Below, piece after piece: positions 1 through 7,020 of a stretch of DNA of 14,852 nucleotides. Origin of the DNA: an uncultured Clostridium sp. (GTDB taxonomy: Bacteria; Bacillota_I; Bacilli_A; RF39; UBA660). Below the pieces are notes generated by a model. It had not been told where the DNA came from. It ran no database searches and saw only the letters and a program-made list of their open reading frames with translations. The DNA is taken from NCBI GenBank assembly GCA_945788325.1, contig CALZLL010000018.1, forward strand, positions 1 to 14,852, in the 5' to 3' direction. Made by a program: the position numbers and the translations under genes. How positions within the stretch are numbered: position 1 is the first letter of the stretch; every line of letters starts with the position of its first letter.

Positions 1-568
1 TGAAGAAGAAAGAAAAGTAATTATCGGTAAGATAGTTGCAGTATTAAAAGATATCCACAATAAAAATGTTGATGAATATGATTTTAAAACTTATTTAAAA
101 GATAAGTTTAATGCCTTAGATATAAAAGATTTGGATAAAGAAAATTTATTTAAATTAATAGATATATATTTTAAAAATAACAATTTTGGGTTAATACATG
201 GTGATTTACATTTTGATAATATTATTATAAATAATGGTGATATTAAAATACTAGATTTTGAAAGAAGTATGATTGCACCCATAGATATGGATTTTAGTAT
301 ATTAAATATGTGTAAAAAAAAGCCTTATCTTTGGGCATCAGCAGATACTGATATGCTTCAAGTGGGAATATATTATGAAAATGTTATTAATTATTTTAAA
401 GAATATTATGAAGATCTAAATAATATTAAATATTTATATGAAAGATTAGAAGTATATGGATTAATAGAAAAATTAAAAGATTATAAAAGAACAAAGAATA
501 AAAAGGAATTGGATAATATAAATAGATTAATAAAAGAAGGTGGTAAAAATGAAAGAAACGATTGCTAA
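1..568 (+). CDS. Phosphotransferase, APH/choline-kinase fold (5' truncated by window)
   Basis: The reading frame is open from the window edge (first full codon at 2), so the N-terminal lobe is missing and the start is not visible. About 188 residues remain. They contain the Brenner motif HGDLHFDN (186-209 region), with the catalytic Asp and metal-binding Asn, followed by KILDFE, the DFG-equivalent metal-binding Asp of aminoglycoside phosphotransferase and choline-kinase-like enzymes. The C-terminal lobe is helical and Lys/Tyr rich. The family transfers phosphate from ATP to a small hydroxylated substrate (aminoglycoside, choline, homoserine or a sugar); the substrate cannot be told from this half. 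A TTG at 131 is an internal codon, not a start. The 3' end overlaps the ABC exporter gene by 20 bases, implying co-transcription and translational coupling. Family assignment is firm; resistance versus housekeeping role is open. Confidence 0.85.
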   Translation, partial: EEERKVIIGKIVAVLKDIHNKNVDEYDFKTYLKDKFNALDIKDLDKENLFKLIDIYFKNNNFGLIHGDLHFDNIIINNGDIKILDFERSMIAPIDMDFSILNMCKKKPYLWASADTDMLQVGIYYENVINYFKEYYEDLNNIKYLYERLEVYGLIEKLKDYKRTKNKKELDNINRLIKEGGKNERNDC

Positions 569-2282
569 TCTAAAAAAAGTAATGGTATTTGGAAAAAAAT
601 ATAAAAAATCTTTATACATACAATTATTTTGTTGTATAGTTTTTATTATTACTAACGTTGTGCTTCCTATTTTAGGTTCTAAACAATTATTGTATTTAAC
701 AAATAATATATTTGAAGAATTATTTTGGACTTCTGTATTAATACTTTCTATAGCAATATTTAATGCACTTATAAGAGTTTTGTTAAGAAGAAATACACAA
801 ATATTTTTTAGAGGGGTAACTCGTGATGTACAAGTTAGATTAGGAAATGAAATACTTAAAATTGAAGTGGCCGATATCGATAAAAATGGAACTGGTAAGT
901 TTATTCAACGAATAGGTAGTGATACCAATGAATTATCTCATATATTTACCATGGGAATGGGACATTTAACAGGATTATTATCAAATATTGGTATATTTGT
1001 AGCGGTATTTATAATTAATAAAATAGCGTTTTTGTATTATTTAATAGTATCTATTATTTTGACGATTATTTATCTTATAAAAGTTAGAAAATTTAATCAA
1101 AAAGATAAAGAATTCAGAATGCAAAATGAAAAAACCTCAGGACTTTCTACTGAACTAATTAGGGGAGTAAGAGATATAAAGATGCTTAATGCAAGAAATT
1201 CTTTTATGGATGAAATAGAAAGAAATATTAATTTATTATCATTAAGACAATTCGAAATGAGAAACGTTGATATGGATTTTAATTGCTTAATTAATATAGT
1301 ACAGGTAATTGCTGAATTTGGGCTTATTATATTAATGATTTTATTAATTAAATCTAAGTTATTAACTATTTCATCTGCTATTATAATATTTTCATATAGA
1401 ACTAGATTACTTACTAACTTAATGGAAAAAGTAGGTGACTTATTAACAGAAATAAAGAACTTTAATTTATCTAGTAATAGGGTGTTTTCTGTATTAGAAA
1501 ATAAAGAATTTAAAAAAGAAAAGTTTGGAAAAAAACATATTGATAGCATAAAAGGTAATTTCGAGTTTAAAAACGTACATTTTGAATATAAAAATGGTAA
1601 AAAGGTATTAGATGATATATCGTTTAAAATAAAAGAAAATGAAACAGTAGGCTTTGTAGGTAAATCAGGTGCTGGTAAAACTACGATATTTTCACTTATA
1701 TGTAAATTGTATGATATAGAAAATGGAACGATTAAAATAGATGGAATTGACATCAAAGAATTGGATGAAGAATCTATAAGGGGTAATATTACAATTATTA
1801 GTCAAAATCCTTATATTTTTAACATGAGTATAAAAGATAATTTAAGATTGGTAAAAGAAAATGTAACAGATGAAGAAATAAAACAAGCTTGCCAACTTGC
1901 TTGTCTTGATGATTATATAGAAACTTTACCTGATAAATATGATACTATAGTAGGAGAAAGTGGAGTTATATTATCTGGTGGACAAAGACAACGACTAGCA
2001 ATAGCTAGAGCTTTTATTCAAAATACAAAAATAATATTATTTGATGAAGCAACTTCAGCACTTGATAACGAAACGCAAAATAAAATACAAAAAGCAATTG
2101 ATAATTTAAAAGAAAAATACACTATTTTAATAATAGCACATAGACTATCTACAATTGTTAATTGTGATAGAATAATGCTTTTAGATGAAGGAAAAATTAA
2201 GGTAGAAGGAACTCACAAAGAATTACTTAGAAAAAGTAAAATATATAAAAAATTATATGAAACAGAAAGTATAGAAAAATAA
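549..2282 (+). CDS. ABC transporter half-exporter (transmembrane domain + ATPase)
   Basis: A 577-residue type IV (MsbA/LmrA-like) half-transporter. The N-terminal part (about 1-310) holds roughly six hydrophobic helices (around 24-43, 60-80, 140-157, 160-178, 250-268 and 270-290). The C-terminal ATPase carries Walker A GKSGAGKT (371-378), Q-loop Gln419, signature LSGGQ (475-479), Walker B IILFDE (495-500) and switch His531. It should act as a dimer in the cytoplasmic membrane and export a hydrophobic compound, lipid or peptide; the cargo is unknown. I chose ATG 549 because an AGAAGG Shine-Dalgarno lies 5-10 bases upstream. A GTG at 540 would add three residues but sits inside that ribosome site. 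The gene overlaps the phosphotransferase by 20 bases. No partner half-transporter follows, so it is either a homodimer or its partner lies upstream of the window. A terminator follows directly. Confidence 0.93.
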   Translation: MKETIANLKKVMVFGKKYKKSLYIQLFCCIVFIITNVVLPILGSKQLLYLTNNIFEELFWTSVLILSIAIFNALIRVLLRRNTQIFFRGVTRDVQVRLGNEILKIEVADIDKNGTGKFIQRIGSDTNELSHIFTMGMGHLTGLLSNIGIFVAVFIINKIAFLYYLIVSIILTIIYLIKVRKFNQKDKEFRMQNEKTSGLSTELIRGVRDIKMLNARNSFMDEIERNINLLSLRQFEMRNVDMDFNCLINIVQVIAEFGLIILMILLIKSKLLTISSAIIIFSYRTRLLTNLMEKVGDLLTEIKNFNLSSNRVFSVLENKEFKKEKFGKKHIDSIKGNFEFKNVHFEYKNGKKVLDDISFKIKENETVGFVGKSGAGKTTIFSLICKLYDIENGTIKIDGIDIKELDEESIRGNITIISQNPYIFNMSIKDNLRLVKENVTDEEIKQACQLACLDDYIETLPDKYDTIVGESGVILSGGQRQRLAIARAFIQNTKIILFDEATSALDNETQNKIQKAIDNLKEKYTILIIAHRLSTIVNCDRIMLLDEGKIKVEGTHKELLRKSKIYKKLYETESIEK

Positions 2283-2291
2283 TTTATTTTT

Positions 2292-2320
2292 AAAAAAGGT
2301 TTACAAACACCTTTTTTTTT
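2292..2320 (+). terminator. Intrinsic terminator of the ABC exporter operon
   Basis: The stem is AAAAAAGGT (2292-2300) paired with ACCTTTTTT (2309-2317), with an eight-base loop and a run of nine T that is shared with the 3' arm. It lies 10 bases after the ABC exporter stop codon. Its loop and descending arm contain the -35 region of the glmS promoter. Confidence 0.82.
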
Positions 2321-2328
2321 CATATAAT
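2300..2328 (+). promoter_or_regulatory. Sigma-A-type promoter of glmS
   Basis: The -35 box TTTACA (2300-2305, five of six consensus bases) and the perfect -10 box TATAAT (2323-2328) are separated by exactly 17 bases. The expected start is near 2335, about 40 bases before the ribozyme cleavage site. The -35 box is the loop and inner stem edge of the preceding terminator. Confidence 0.82.
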
Positions 2329-2375
2329 AGATTATACAAAGATAAAGAAGCGTATGGAGGATAACTTCTTTTTCT

Positions 2376-2509
2376 AGCGCCAGACCTTTAAATAGGTGAC
2401 GAGGACTATGGTTATCGAAATGTTCGGCGGATGCCATAGCGGACTTGTGAATCGTAAGAAATACTTTAAAAAAATAAAATCAAAATTATAACAGAGAGGT
2501 ATTTCACAC
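2376..2509 (+). ncRNA. glmS self-cleaving ribozyme/riboswitch
   Basis: The leader of glmS carries the conserved core: AGCGCCAGA (2376-2384), TGACGAGGA (2397-2405), GGTTATCGAA (2410-2419) and TTCGGCGGATGCC (2423-2435). Visible helices are a short P1 ACCT/AGGT (2384-2387 with 2394-2397), a six-pair CTATGG/CCATAG (2406-2411 with 2434-2439) and GAAATAC/GTATTTC (2458-2464 with 2499-2505). By homology, cleavage falls between A2376 and G2377. Glucosamine-6-phosphate acts as the coenzyme, and in Bacillus subtilis the cut mRNA is degraded, lowering GlmS when its product is plentiful. P1 is much shorter than in B. subtilis, while the core is intact, so it should be active. It ends about 24 bases before the glmS Shine-Dalgarno site. 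Confidence 0.96.
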
Positions 2510-2547
2510 AGTTATTTTTATTATGTTTAAAAAAGGAGAAAAATAAT

Positions 2548-4359
2548 ATGTGTGGAATAATTGGATACGTAGGCAAAAATAATAATTGTGTACGTGTTTT
2601 AATCGACGGTTTAGAAAAATTAGAATATAGGGGATATGATTCTGCTGGAATTGCTTTTGTAAAAGATGATAATGTTGAAATCATAAAAAAAGAAGGAAAA
2701 ATATTAAATCTTAAGGGAAATGTTGATTTTGATTTAAAATCAAACTTAGGAATAGGACATACCAGATGGGCTACTCATGGTAAAGCTACCAAGGATAATG
2801 CTCATCCTCATAAAGTAGGAAAAATCACCATAGTTCATAATGGTATTGTTGAAAATTATGATAAATTAAAAAAAGATTTAAAAAATAAGGGATATGAATT
2901 TAAATCAGAAACTGATACTGAAGTAGTAGCAGCGCTAATAGATTATGTTTATAAAAAAGAACATGACATGCTTAAAACTATTAGAGCGGTAAAAGAAATG
3001 TTAACTGGATCTTTTGCTTTAGGTATTATATGTGATGATGATAAAGAAACTTTGTATACTTTGAAAAATAAAAGTCCATTAATTATAGGGGTAAATGATG
3101 GTGAAAATTATATTGCATCAGATGTACCTGCAATACTTGATAAAACTAAAAAGCATATAATTTTAGAAGATGGAGATTATGCTAAAATAAGTAAAGATGA
3201 AATAAAATTATATCATGATGGTAGAGAAAAAGATTATGAAGTAAAAGAATTTGAGTATGATGCTAATTCAATTGATAAACAAGGATATGAACATTTTATG
3301 TTAAAAGAAATGCATGAACAACCGGAGGTGTTTAAGAAAACTACTAGCCCTTATTTAACAAATGGTATTGATAGTTTAATAGAAAAAATGCCTGATTTTT
3401 CAAAGTATGGAAAAATAAGAATAGTAGCTTGCGGTAGTGCTACTCATGCTGGTTTAGTTGGAAAACAAATGATAGAAAAATATGCTAATCTTGAGGTGCA
3501 AGTTGATACAGCAAGTGAGTTTAGATATACTAAACAATTTTTAAAAGATGATGAGCTTGTAATAGTAGTATCACAATCTGGGGAAACTGCTGATACTTTA
3601 GAAGCTTTAAAAATTGCAAAAGAAAATGGTAATGATACGCTTGGAATAGTAAATGCTAAGGGAAGTACAATTTCAAGAGAAGCTAAAATGGTTTTATATA
3701 CGGAAGCAGGACAAGAAATAGCCGTTGCAACAACTAAAGCTTATTCAGCACAAGTAGCATTGCTATCCTTAATAGCCCTTAACTTATCTTATAAAAAAGA
3801 ACTAGTTGATAAAAAAGAAATAAAAGAAATATTAAGTGACTGTAAAAAATTACCAGAGTACATTGAAGAATTATTAAATAAAAATGATGTTTATAAAAAA
3901 ATAGCTGAAAAGATAAAAACTCAAAATGATATTTTCTTTATTGGTAGAAAAGTAGATTATGCTCTAGCTCAAGAAGGATCGTTAAAACTTAAGGAAATAT
4001 CTTATACTCATAGTGAAGCATATGCAGCAGGAGAGTTAAAACATGGTACCATTTCATTAATAGAAGAAGGCACTCCAGTAGTTGCAATTATAACAGATGA
4101 TGATATTGCCTCAAAAACTATTAGTAACGTAAAAGAAGTTAAATCAAGAGGAGCTAACGTAATATTAATAACTAATAATGATTTACAAGATGATAAAGAA
4201 TTATTTAATGAAAAGATAGTTATGCCTAAAGTAAATAGTTTATTTCAACCTCTTCTTGCGGTAATTCCATTGCAAATGATAGCATATGAATTAGCTAAGT
4301 TAAAAGGATGCAGTATTGATAAACCTAAAAATTTAGCTAAATCAGTAACGGTTGAATAG
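2548..4359 (+). CDS. glmS: Glutamine-fructose-6-phosphate aminotransferase (isomerizing)
   Basis: A 603-residue protein, close to the usual 600-610. It makes glucosamine-6-phosphate from fructose-6-phosphate and glutamine, the first step towards UDP-GlcNAc, peptidoglycan and teichoic acids; it is cytosolic. It begins MCGIIGYVG, so Cys2 becomes the N-terminal nucleophile of the glutaminase domain after Met removal. LEYRGYDSAGI and GHTRWATHG follow within that domain. Two SIS isomerase domains fill the second half, with SQSGETADT near 343-351 and KLKEISYTHSEAYAAGELKHG near 481-501. The C-terminal LAKSVTVE is the family's typical end. ATG 2548 has an AAGGAG site at 2533-2538. Expression is governed by its own promoter and the ribozyme. 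No terminator lies directly after the gene; the next one downstream is at 4483-4507. Confidence 0.98.
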   Translation: MCGIIGYVGKNNNCVRVLIDGLEKLEYRGYDSAGIAFVKDDNVEIIKKEGKILNLKGNVDFDLKSNLGIGHTRWATHGKATKDNAHPHKVGKITIVHNGIVENYDKLKKDLKNKGYEFKSETDTEVVAALIDYVYKKEHDMLKTIRAVKEMLTGSFALGIICDDDKETLYTLKNKSPLIIGVNDGENYIASDVPAILDKTKKHIILEDGDYAKISKDEIKLYHDGREKDYEVKEFEYDANSIDKQGYEHFMLKEMHEQPEVFKKTTSPYLTNGIDSLIEKMPDFSKYGKIRIVACGSATHAGLVGKQMIEKYANLEVQVDTASEFRYTKQFLKDDELVIVVSQSGETADTLEALKIAKENGNDTLGIVNAKGSTISREAKMVLYTEAGQEIAVATTKAYSAQVALLSLIALNLSYKKELVDKKEIKEILSDCKKLPEYIEELLNKNDVYKKIAEKIKTQNDIFFIGRKVDYALAQEGSLKLKEISYTHSEAYAAGELKHGTISLIEEGTPVVAIITDDDIASKTISNVKEVKSRGANVILITNNDLQDDKELFNEKIVMPKVNSLFQPLLAVIPLQMIAYELAKLKGCSIDKPKNLAKSVTVE

Positions 4360-4384
4360 AAAAATTAAATTATTAAAAAAGTAA

Positions 4385-4413
4385 TTGACAAGATTAAAAA
4401 AATTATATATATT
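4385..4413 (+). promoter_or_regulatory. Promoter of a candidate small RNA downstream of glmS
   Basis: A perfect -35 box TTGACA (4385-4390) lies 17 bases before TATATT (4408-4413, five of six). A start near 4420 falls exactly at the first base of the GCGTGAT hairpin. No gene begins before the terminator at 4483-4507, so the promoter appears to serve a short non-coding transcript. A second TATAAT at 4414-4419 is spaced 23 bases from TTGACA and is less likely. Confidence 0.7.
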
Positions 4414-4419
4414 TATAAT

Positions 4420-4507
4420 AGCGTGATGATATCACGCAAGGTACTTTTACGATTTAGTTGAAAGTACAACCAAAACCCCCTTGGAGCCTTAAGGCTCCGC
4501 TTTTTTT
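4420..4507 (+). ncRNA. Candidate small non-coding RNA (three hairpins, terminator)
   Basis: A non-coding unit of about 88 bases between a consensus-like promoter and an intrinsic terminator. Hairpin 1 is GCGTGAT/ATCACGC (4421-4427 with 4431-4437) with a three-base loop. Hairpin 2 is GTACTTT/AAAGTAC (4441-4447 with 4461-4467) with a 13-base loop. A single-stranded AACCAAAACCCCCTT (4468-4482) follows, then the terminator stem. The GC-rich stems stand out against the AT-rich surroundings. The exposed C-run resembles those of Bacillota small RNAs that pair with Shine-Dalgarno sequences. It matches no riboswitch I recognise. It could instead be a conditional leader of the downstream ttcA-like gene, but that gene has its own extended -10 promoter after the terminator. 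Confidence 0.55.
4483..4507 (+). terminator. Intrinsic terminator (candidate sRNA, and probably glmS read-through)
   Basis: GGAGCC (4483-4488), loop TTAA, GGCTCC (4493-4498), then GC and seven T (4501-4507). It is the first terminator after glmS, so it can end both the glmS mRNA and the short transcript starting near 4420. Confidence 0.85.
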
Positions 4508-4520
4508 ATATATAAAAACA

Positions 4521-4529
4521 TGATATAAT
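4521..4529 (+). promoter_or_regulatory. Extended -10 promoter of the ttcA-like operon
   Basis: TGATATAAT is a perfect extended -10 (TGN plus TATAAT) placed 14 bases after the preceding terminator. The -35 position falls on its T-run (4501-4506, TTTTTT), which is a poor match, so the extended motif probably carries recognition. The expected start is near 4536, giving a leader of about 20 bases with SD AAAGGAG. Confidence 0.65.
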
Positions 4530-4556
4530 TAATCTATATTAAAAGGAGTATTTTTT

Positions 4557-5390
4557 ATGGAAAAATATAAAGAAATAGAAAGAAGCATCATAGTTAGATT
4601 TAGAAAAGAAATATGGAGAGAGTTTACTAAAGCTGTTAGAGACTATGAACTTATTAAGGAAGGGGATAAAGTAGCGGTTTGTATATCAGGTGGTAAAGAT
4701 TCATTTTTATTAGCTAAATGTATAGAAGAATTACAAAAACATGGTAGGGTAAAATTTGAAGCTAAATACATTGTTATGAATCCTGGCTATAATAAGGAAA
4801 ATAAAAAGCAAATTATAGAAAATGCTAAGAAAATGAACATAGATATAGATATGTTTGATTCTGATATATTTGATAGTGTTTATAAGTTAGATGAAGGATC
4901 ACCTTGTTATTTATGTGCTAGAATGAGAAGGGGATGTTTGTATTCATATGCTAAGGAAATTGGTTGTAATAAAATAGCTTTGGGTCATCATTTTGATGAT
5001 GTTATTGAAACTACCTTGTTAAGTATAATTTACGGAGGAGAAATAAAGGGAATGATGCCTAAACTTCATAGTGATAATTTTGAAGGTATGGAACTTATTA
5101 GACCACTTTACTTAGTAAGAGAAAAAGATATAAAAGCATGGGCTAAATATAATGATTTGAAATTTTTAAATTGTGCATGTCGTTTTACTGAGAAAAACAC
5201 GATTGAACATAATGAAAATTCTAAGAGGTTAGAAATAAAAAAGCTTATAGAAAAATTAGAAGATAAAAGTAAATTTGTACCTTATAACATATTTAAAGCT
5301 ACTGAAAACGTTAATTTAGACATGATGAGAGCCTATAAAACCAAGGGAAAGAAGTATGATTTTTTAGATACATATAGTGACAGAAAGTAG
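4557..5390 (+). CDS. ttcA: TtcA-family tRNA 2-thiolation enzyme (PP-loop ATPase)
   Basis: A 277-residue cytosolic PP-loop ATPase. SGGKDS (44-49) is the pyrophosphatase loop that adenylates the target base. The pair Cys117/Cys120 in PCYLCARMRRG, plus Cys206 in LNCAC, match the three cysteines that hold the [4Fe-4S] cluster in E. coli TtcA. KIALGHHFDD and YGGEIKGMMPKL also align closely with TtcA. In characterised members the enzyme makes 2-thiocytidine at tRNA position 32. Bacillota homologues are less studied, so the exact substrate is inferred. An extra Cys208 two residues after Cys206 is present. ATG 4557 has an AAAGGAG site 9-15 bases upstream. The XRE regulator gene starts five bases after its stop without a terminator, so the two form an operon. 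Confidence 0.85.
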   Translation: MEKYKEIERSIIVRFRKEIWREFTKAVRDYELIKEGDKVAVCISGGKDSFLLAKCIEELQKHGRVKFEAKYIVMNPGYNKENKKQIIENAKKMNIDIDMFDSDIFDSVYKLDEGSPCYLCARMRRGCLYSYAKEIGCNKIALGHHFDDVIETTLLSIIYGGEIKGMMPKLHSDNFEGMELIRPLYLVREKDIKAWAKYNDLKFLNCACRFTEKNTIEHNENSKRLEIKKLIEKLEDKSKFVPYNIFKATENVNLDMMRAYKTKGKKYDFLDTYSDRK

Positions 5391-5395
5391 GTATT

Positions 5396-6082
5396 ATGAC
5401 ACCAGAAAACGTAAGCAAATTCATTAAAAACTTAAGAAAGAAAAATAATTTAACCCAAAAAAAATTAGCAGAAGAACTAGGTGTTACTTATCAAGCAGTA
5501 AGTAAATGGGAAAATGGTAAGAATATTCCTGATATAGAGATATTAAAATTAATATGTGATAAGTATAATGTTAATTTTGAAGATATAGTAGGAACTAAGA
5601 AAAAAACGAATAATAACAAAAAAATAATAGTTATTATTATCATATTTATGTTAATAATAAGTATATTAACAATGGTTATAATAAAACAAAATTCTTCTTC
5701 GTTTTACTTTAAGCAAGTATCTACTACTTGTAATGATTTTAAAATAACTGGTAGCATGGCATATAATAAAAAAACATCATCAATATATATTTCAAACGTA
5801 GAGTTTTGTGGTAGTGATGATGAAATATATAAGAAATTAGAATGTAATTTTTATGAAGAGGATAATAATACTAAAACAAAAATAAGTTCATGCCCAATAA
5901 GTTCTAATTTAAATATTAAAGACTATTTAAATAGCATAGAAATAAAAGTTAACGATTATTCATTTATATGTAAGGATAATATAGAAAATAATAATTTATA
6001 CATAGAACTTCAAGCTATAAATAAAGATAATAAAACTATAATTTATAAAATCCCAATAAAATTAAATGATAATTGTAAATAG
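5396..6082 (+). CDS. Membrane-anchored XRE/HTH regulator with Cys-rich outer domain
   Basis: A 228-residue protein in three parts. Residues 4-66 form a Cro/C1-type helix-turn-helix (RKKNNLTQKKLAEELGV then VSKWENGKNIPD), the DNA-binding domain. A Lys/Asn-rich linker leads to one membrane helix (about 77-97, Ile-rich). The remaining 130 residues, predicted outside the cell by the positive-inside rule, hold six cysteines (112, 138, 150, 166, 192, 227), an even number that suggests disulfides. Such layouts belong to one-component membrane regulators that sense an outside signal; the ligand is unknown and the outer domain matches nothing I recognise. ATG 5396 follows the ttcA-like stop by five bases and has only a weak GTAGG ribosome site, so translation is probably coupled. 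A terminator hairpin begins directly at the stop codon. Confidence 0.85.
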   Translation: MTPENVSKFIKNLRKKNNLTQKKLAEELGVTYQAVSKWENGKNIPDIEILKLICDKYNVNFEDIVGTKKKTNNNKKIIVIIIIFMLIISILTMVIIKQNSSSFYFKQVSTTCNDFKITGSMAYNKKTSSIYISNVEFCGSDDEIYKKLECNFYEEDNNTKTKISSCPISSNLNIKDYLNSIEIKVNDYSFICKDNIENNNLYIELQAINKDNKTIIYKIPIKLNDNCK

Positions 6083-6107
6083 ACTCAACTTCAAGTTGAG
6101 TTTGTTT
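6083..6107 (+). terminator. Terminator of the ttcA-like/XRE operon
   Basis: A near-perfect inverted repeat, ACTCAACTT/AAGTTGAGT (6083-6091 with 6093-6101), starts one base after the XRE stop and is followed by TTGTTT. The short interrupted T-run makes it moderate in strength. The dyad symmetry could also serve as a DNA-binding operator, but its position directly after a stop favours termination. Confidence 0.65.
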
Positions 6108-6121
6108 CAACTTTAACTTTA

Positions 6122-6150
6122 TTTACTTATCTTGTGTTAAATTGTATAAT
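6122..6150 (+). promoter_or_regulatory. Promoter of the thioredoxin-like gene
   Basis: The -35-like TTTACT (6122-6127, four of six) lies 17 bases before a perfect TATAAT (6145-6150). The expected start is near 6157, giving a leader of about 32 bases with AAGGAG at 6174-6179. Confidence 0.68.
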
Positions 6151-6188
6151 ATAATTATCTTAAAGAAAAAAATAAGGAGTGATCAAAG

Positions 6189-6944
6189 ATGAAAAAAAAT
6201 GAAAAGAAAGAGGAAAGTAAAATTAGTAAGAAAAATATAATAATAGTTATTTTGGTAGTGGTTATAACTTTACTTGCATTAGCTAGTATAATTACTATTT
6301 ATAATAATAAAAATAGCGATGCTTTAAAGTTTAAAGAAGAATATGAAAGTTTAAATGGAACTACTAGGGAAAAAGATGGAAAAACAATTAGAAGTATTAC
6401 TATTCCTAAAAATAATCCAATGGTTTATAGTGATGCTGATAAGATAGTTGATATGATTAATAATAAAGAAACATTTGTGGTATATTTTGGTTTTAATGAT
6501 TGCCCATGGTGTAGAAGTGTTATTACAACCTTAATAGATGTAACAAATGATGAAGGATTAGATAAAATATATTATGTTGATGTAAAAGAAATAAGAGGAA
6601 TGAAATCAGTGGCTGAAGACGGTAGTATTAAAACAGATATTAAAGGAACAAAAGGTTATTATAAGCTTCTTGAAAAACTTGATGGTTTATTATCAGACTA
6701 TACTTTGATGGACAAAGATGGTAATCAAGTTTTAGCAGGAGAAAAAAGAATATATGCTCCTAATGTTGTAGCAATAGTAAACGGAAAAGCAGAGAAACTT
6801 GAAAGTGGTATAAGTGATAAGCAAACCGATGGTTATATGAAGTTAACAGAAGAAATTAAAAAAGAAACATATGACAAATTTAAATGTTTAATAAAATGTG
6901 TAACTGAGAGTAATAAAAGTTGTTCACCAAAATCTGGTTGTTAA
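6189..6944 (+). CDS. Membrane-anchored thioredoxin-like protein with CPWC and Cys-rich tail
   Basis: A 251-residue protein with a short Lys-rich cytoplasmic start, one membrane helix (about 16-38) and an outer thioredoxin-fold domain. The strand FVVYFGF leads into DCPWCRS, with redox cysteines 105 and 108 in the place of the thioredoxin CxxC. The family includes bacteriocin-accessory and membrane-tethered thioredoxins, which make, break or shuffle disulfides outside the cell. YAPNVVAIVNGKA near 188-200 probably carries the cis-proline (Pro190) of the fold. Unusually, four more cysteines lie in the last 19 residues (233, 237, 245, 251, the last being the C-terminal residue), which may bind metal or form a second redox relay. 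ATG 6189 has AAGGAG nine bases upstream. It forms its own unit, with a promoter at 6122-6150 and a terminator directly after it. Confidence 0.85.
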   Translation: MKKNEKKEESKISKKNIIIVILVVVITLLALASIITIYNNKNSDALKFKEEYESLNGTTREKDGKTIRSITIPKNNPMVYSDADKIVDMINNKETFVVYFGFNDCPWCRSVITTLIDVTNDEGLDKIYYVDVKEIRGMKSVAEDGSIKTDIKGTKGYYKLLEKLDGLLSDYTLMDKDGNQVLAGEKRIYAPNVVAIVNGKAEKLESGISDKQTDGYMKLTEEIKKETYDKFKCLIKCVTESNKSCSPKSGC

Positions 6945-6970
6945 AGCAAATTAGTTAATTTGCTTTTTTT
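6943..6970 (+). terminator. Terminator of the thioredoxin-like gene
   Basis: AAAGCAAATTA (6943-6953) pairs with TAATTTGCTTT (6956-6966), followed by more T to 6970. The left arm starts inside the TAA stop codon. Confidence 0.85.
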
Positions 6971-6971
6971 G

Positions 6972-6980
6972 TGTTATAAT
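6972..6980 (+). promoter_or_regulatory. Extended -10 promoter of the CDF exporter gene
   Basis: TGTTATAAT is a full extended -10 (TGN plus TATAAT) one base past the terminator T-run. The -35 position (6952-6957) falls within the terminator hairpin and matches poorly. The expected start is near 6987. Confidence 0.6.
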
Positions 6981-7020
6981 TTTAATTACTTAAATAATTT
7001 ATAGTATTAGGGTGATATAA

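Noticed and set aside
540..548. GTG at 540 as the ABC exporter start
   Set aside because: It is part of the AGAAGGTGG ribosome site that serves ATG 549.
1097..1756. Long minus-strand open frame (219 codons) inside the ABC exporter gene
   Set aside because: It lies wholly antisense to a well-supported ABC transporter, has no ribosome site, and its Ser/Leu/Ile-rich translation is a composition artefact.
4448..4474. Pseudoknot between the hairpin 2 loop (TTTAGTT) and AACCAAA downstream in the candidate sRNA
   Set aside because: Six pairs are possible, but no linker bases separate the two stems, so a seven-pair helix could not be spanned; geometrically unlikely.
4420..4500. Known riboswitch (preQ1, fluoride, guanidine classes) upstream of the ttcA-like gene
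   Set aside because: None of the conserved core motifs I know for these classes is present.
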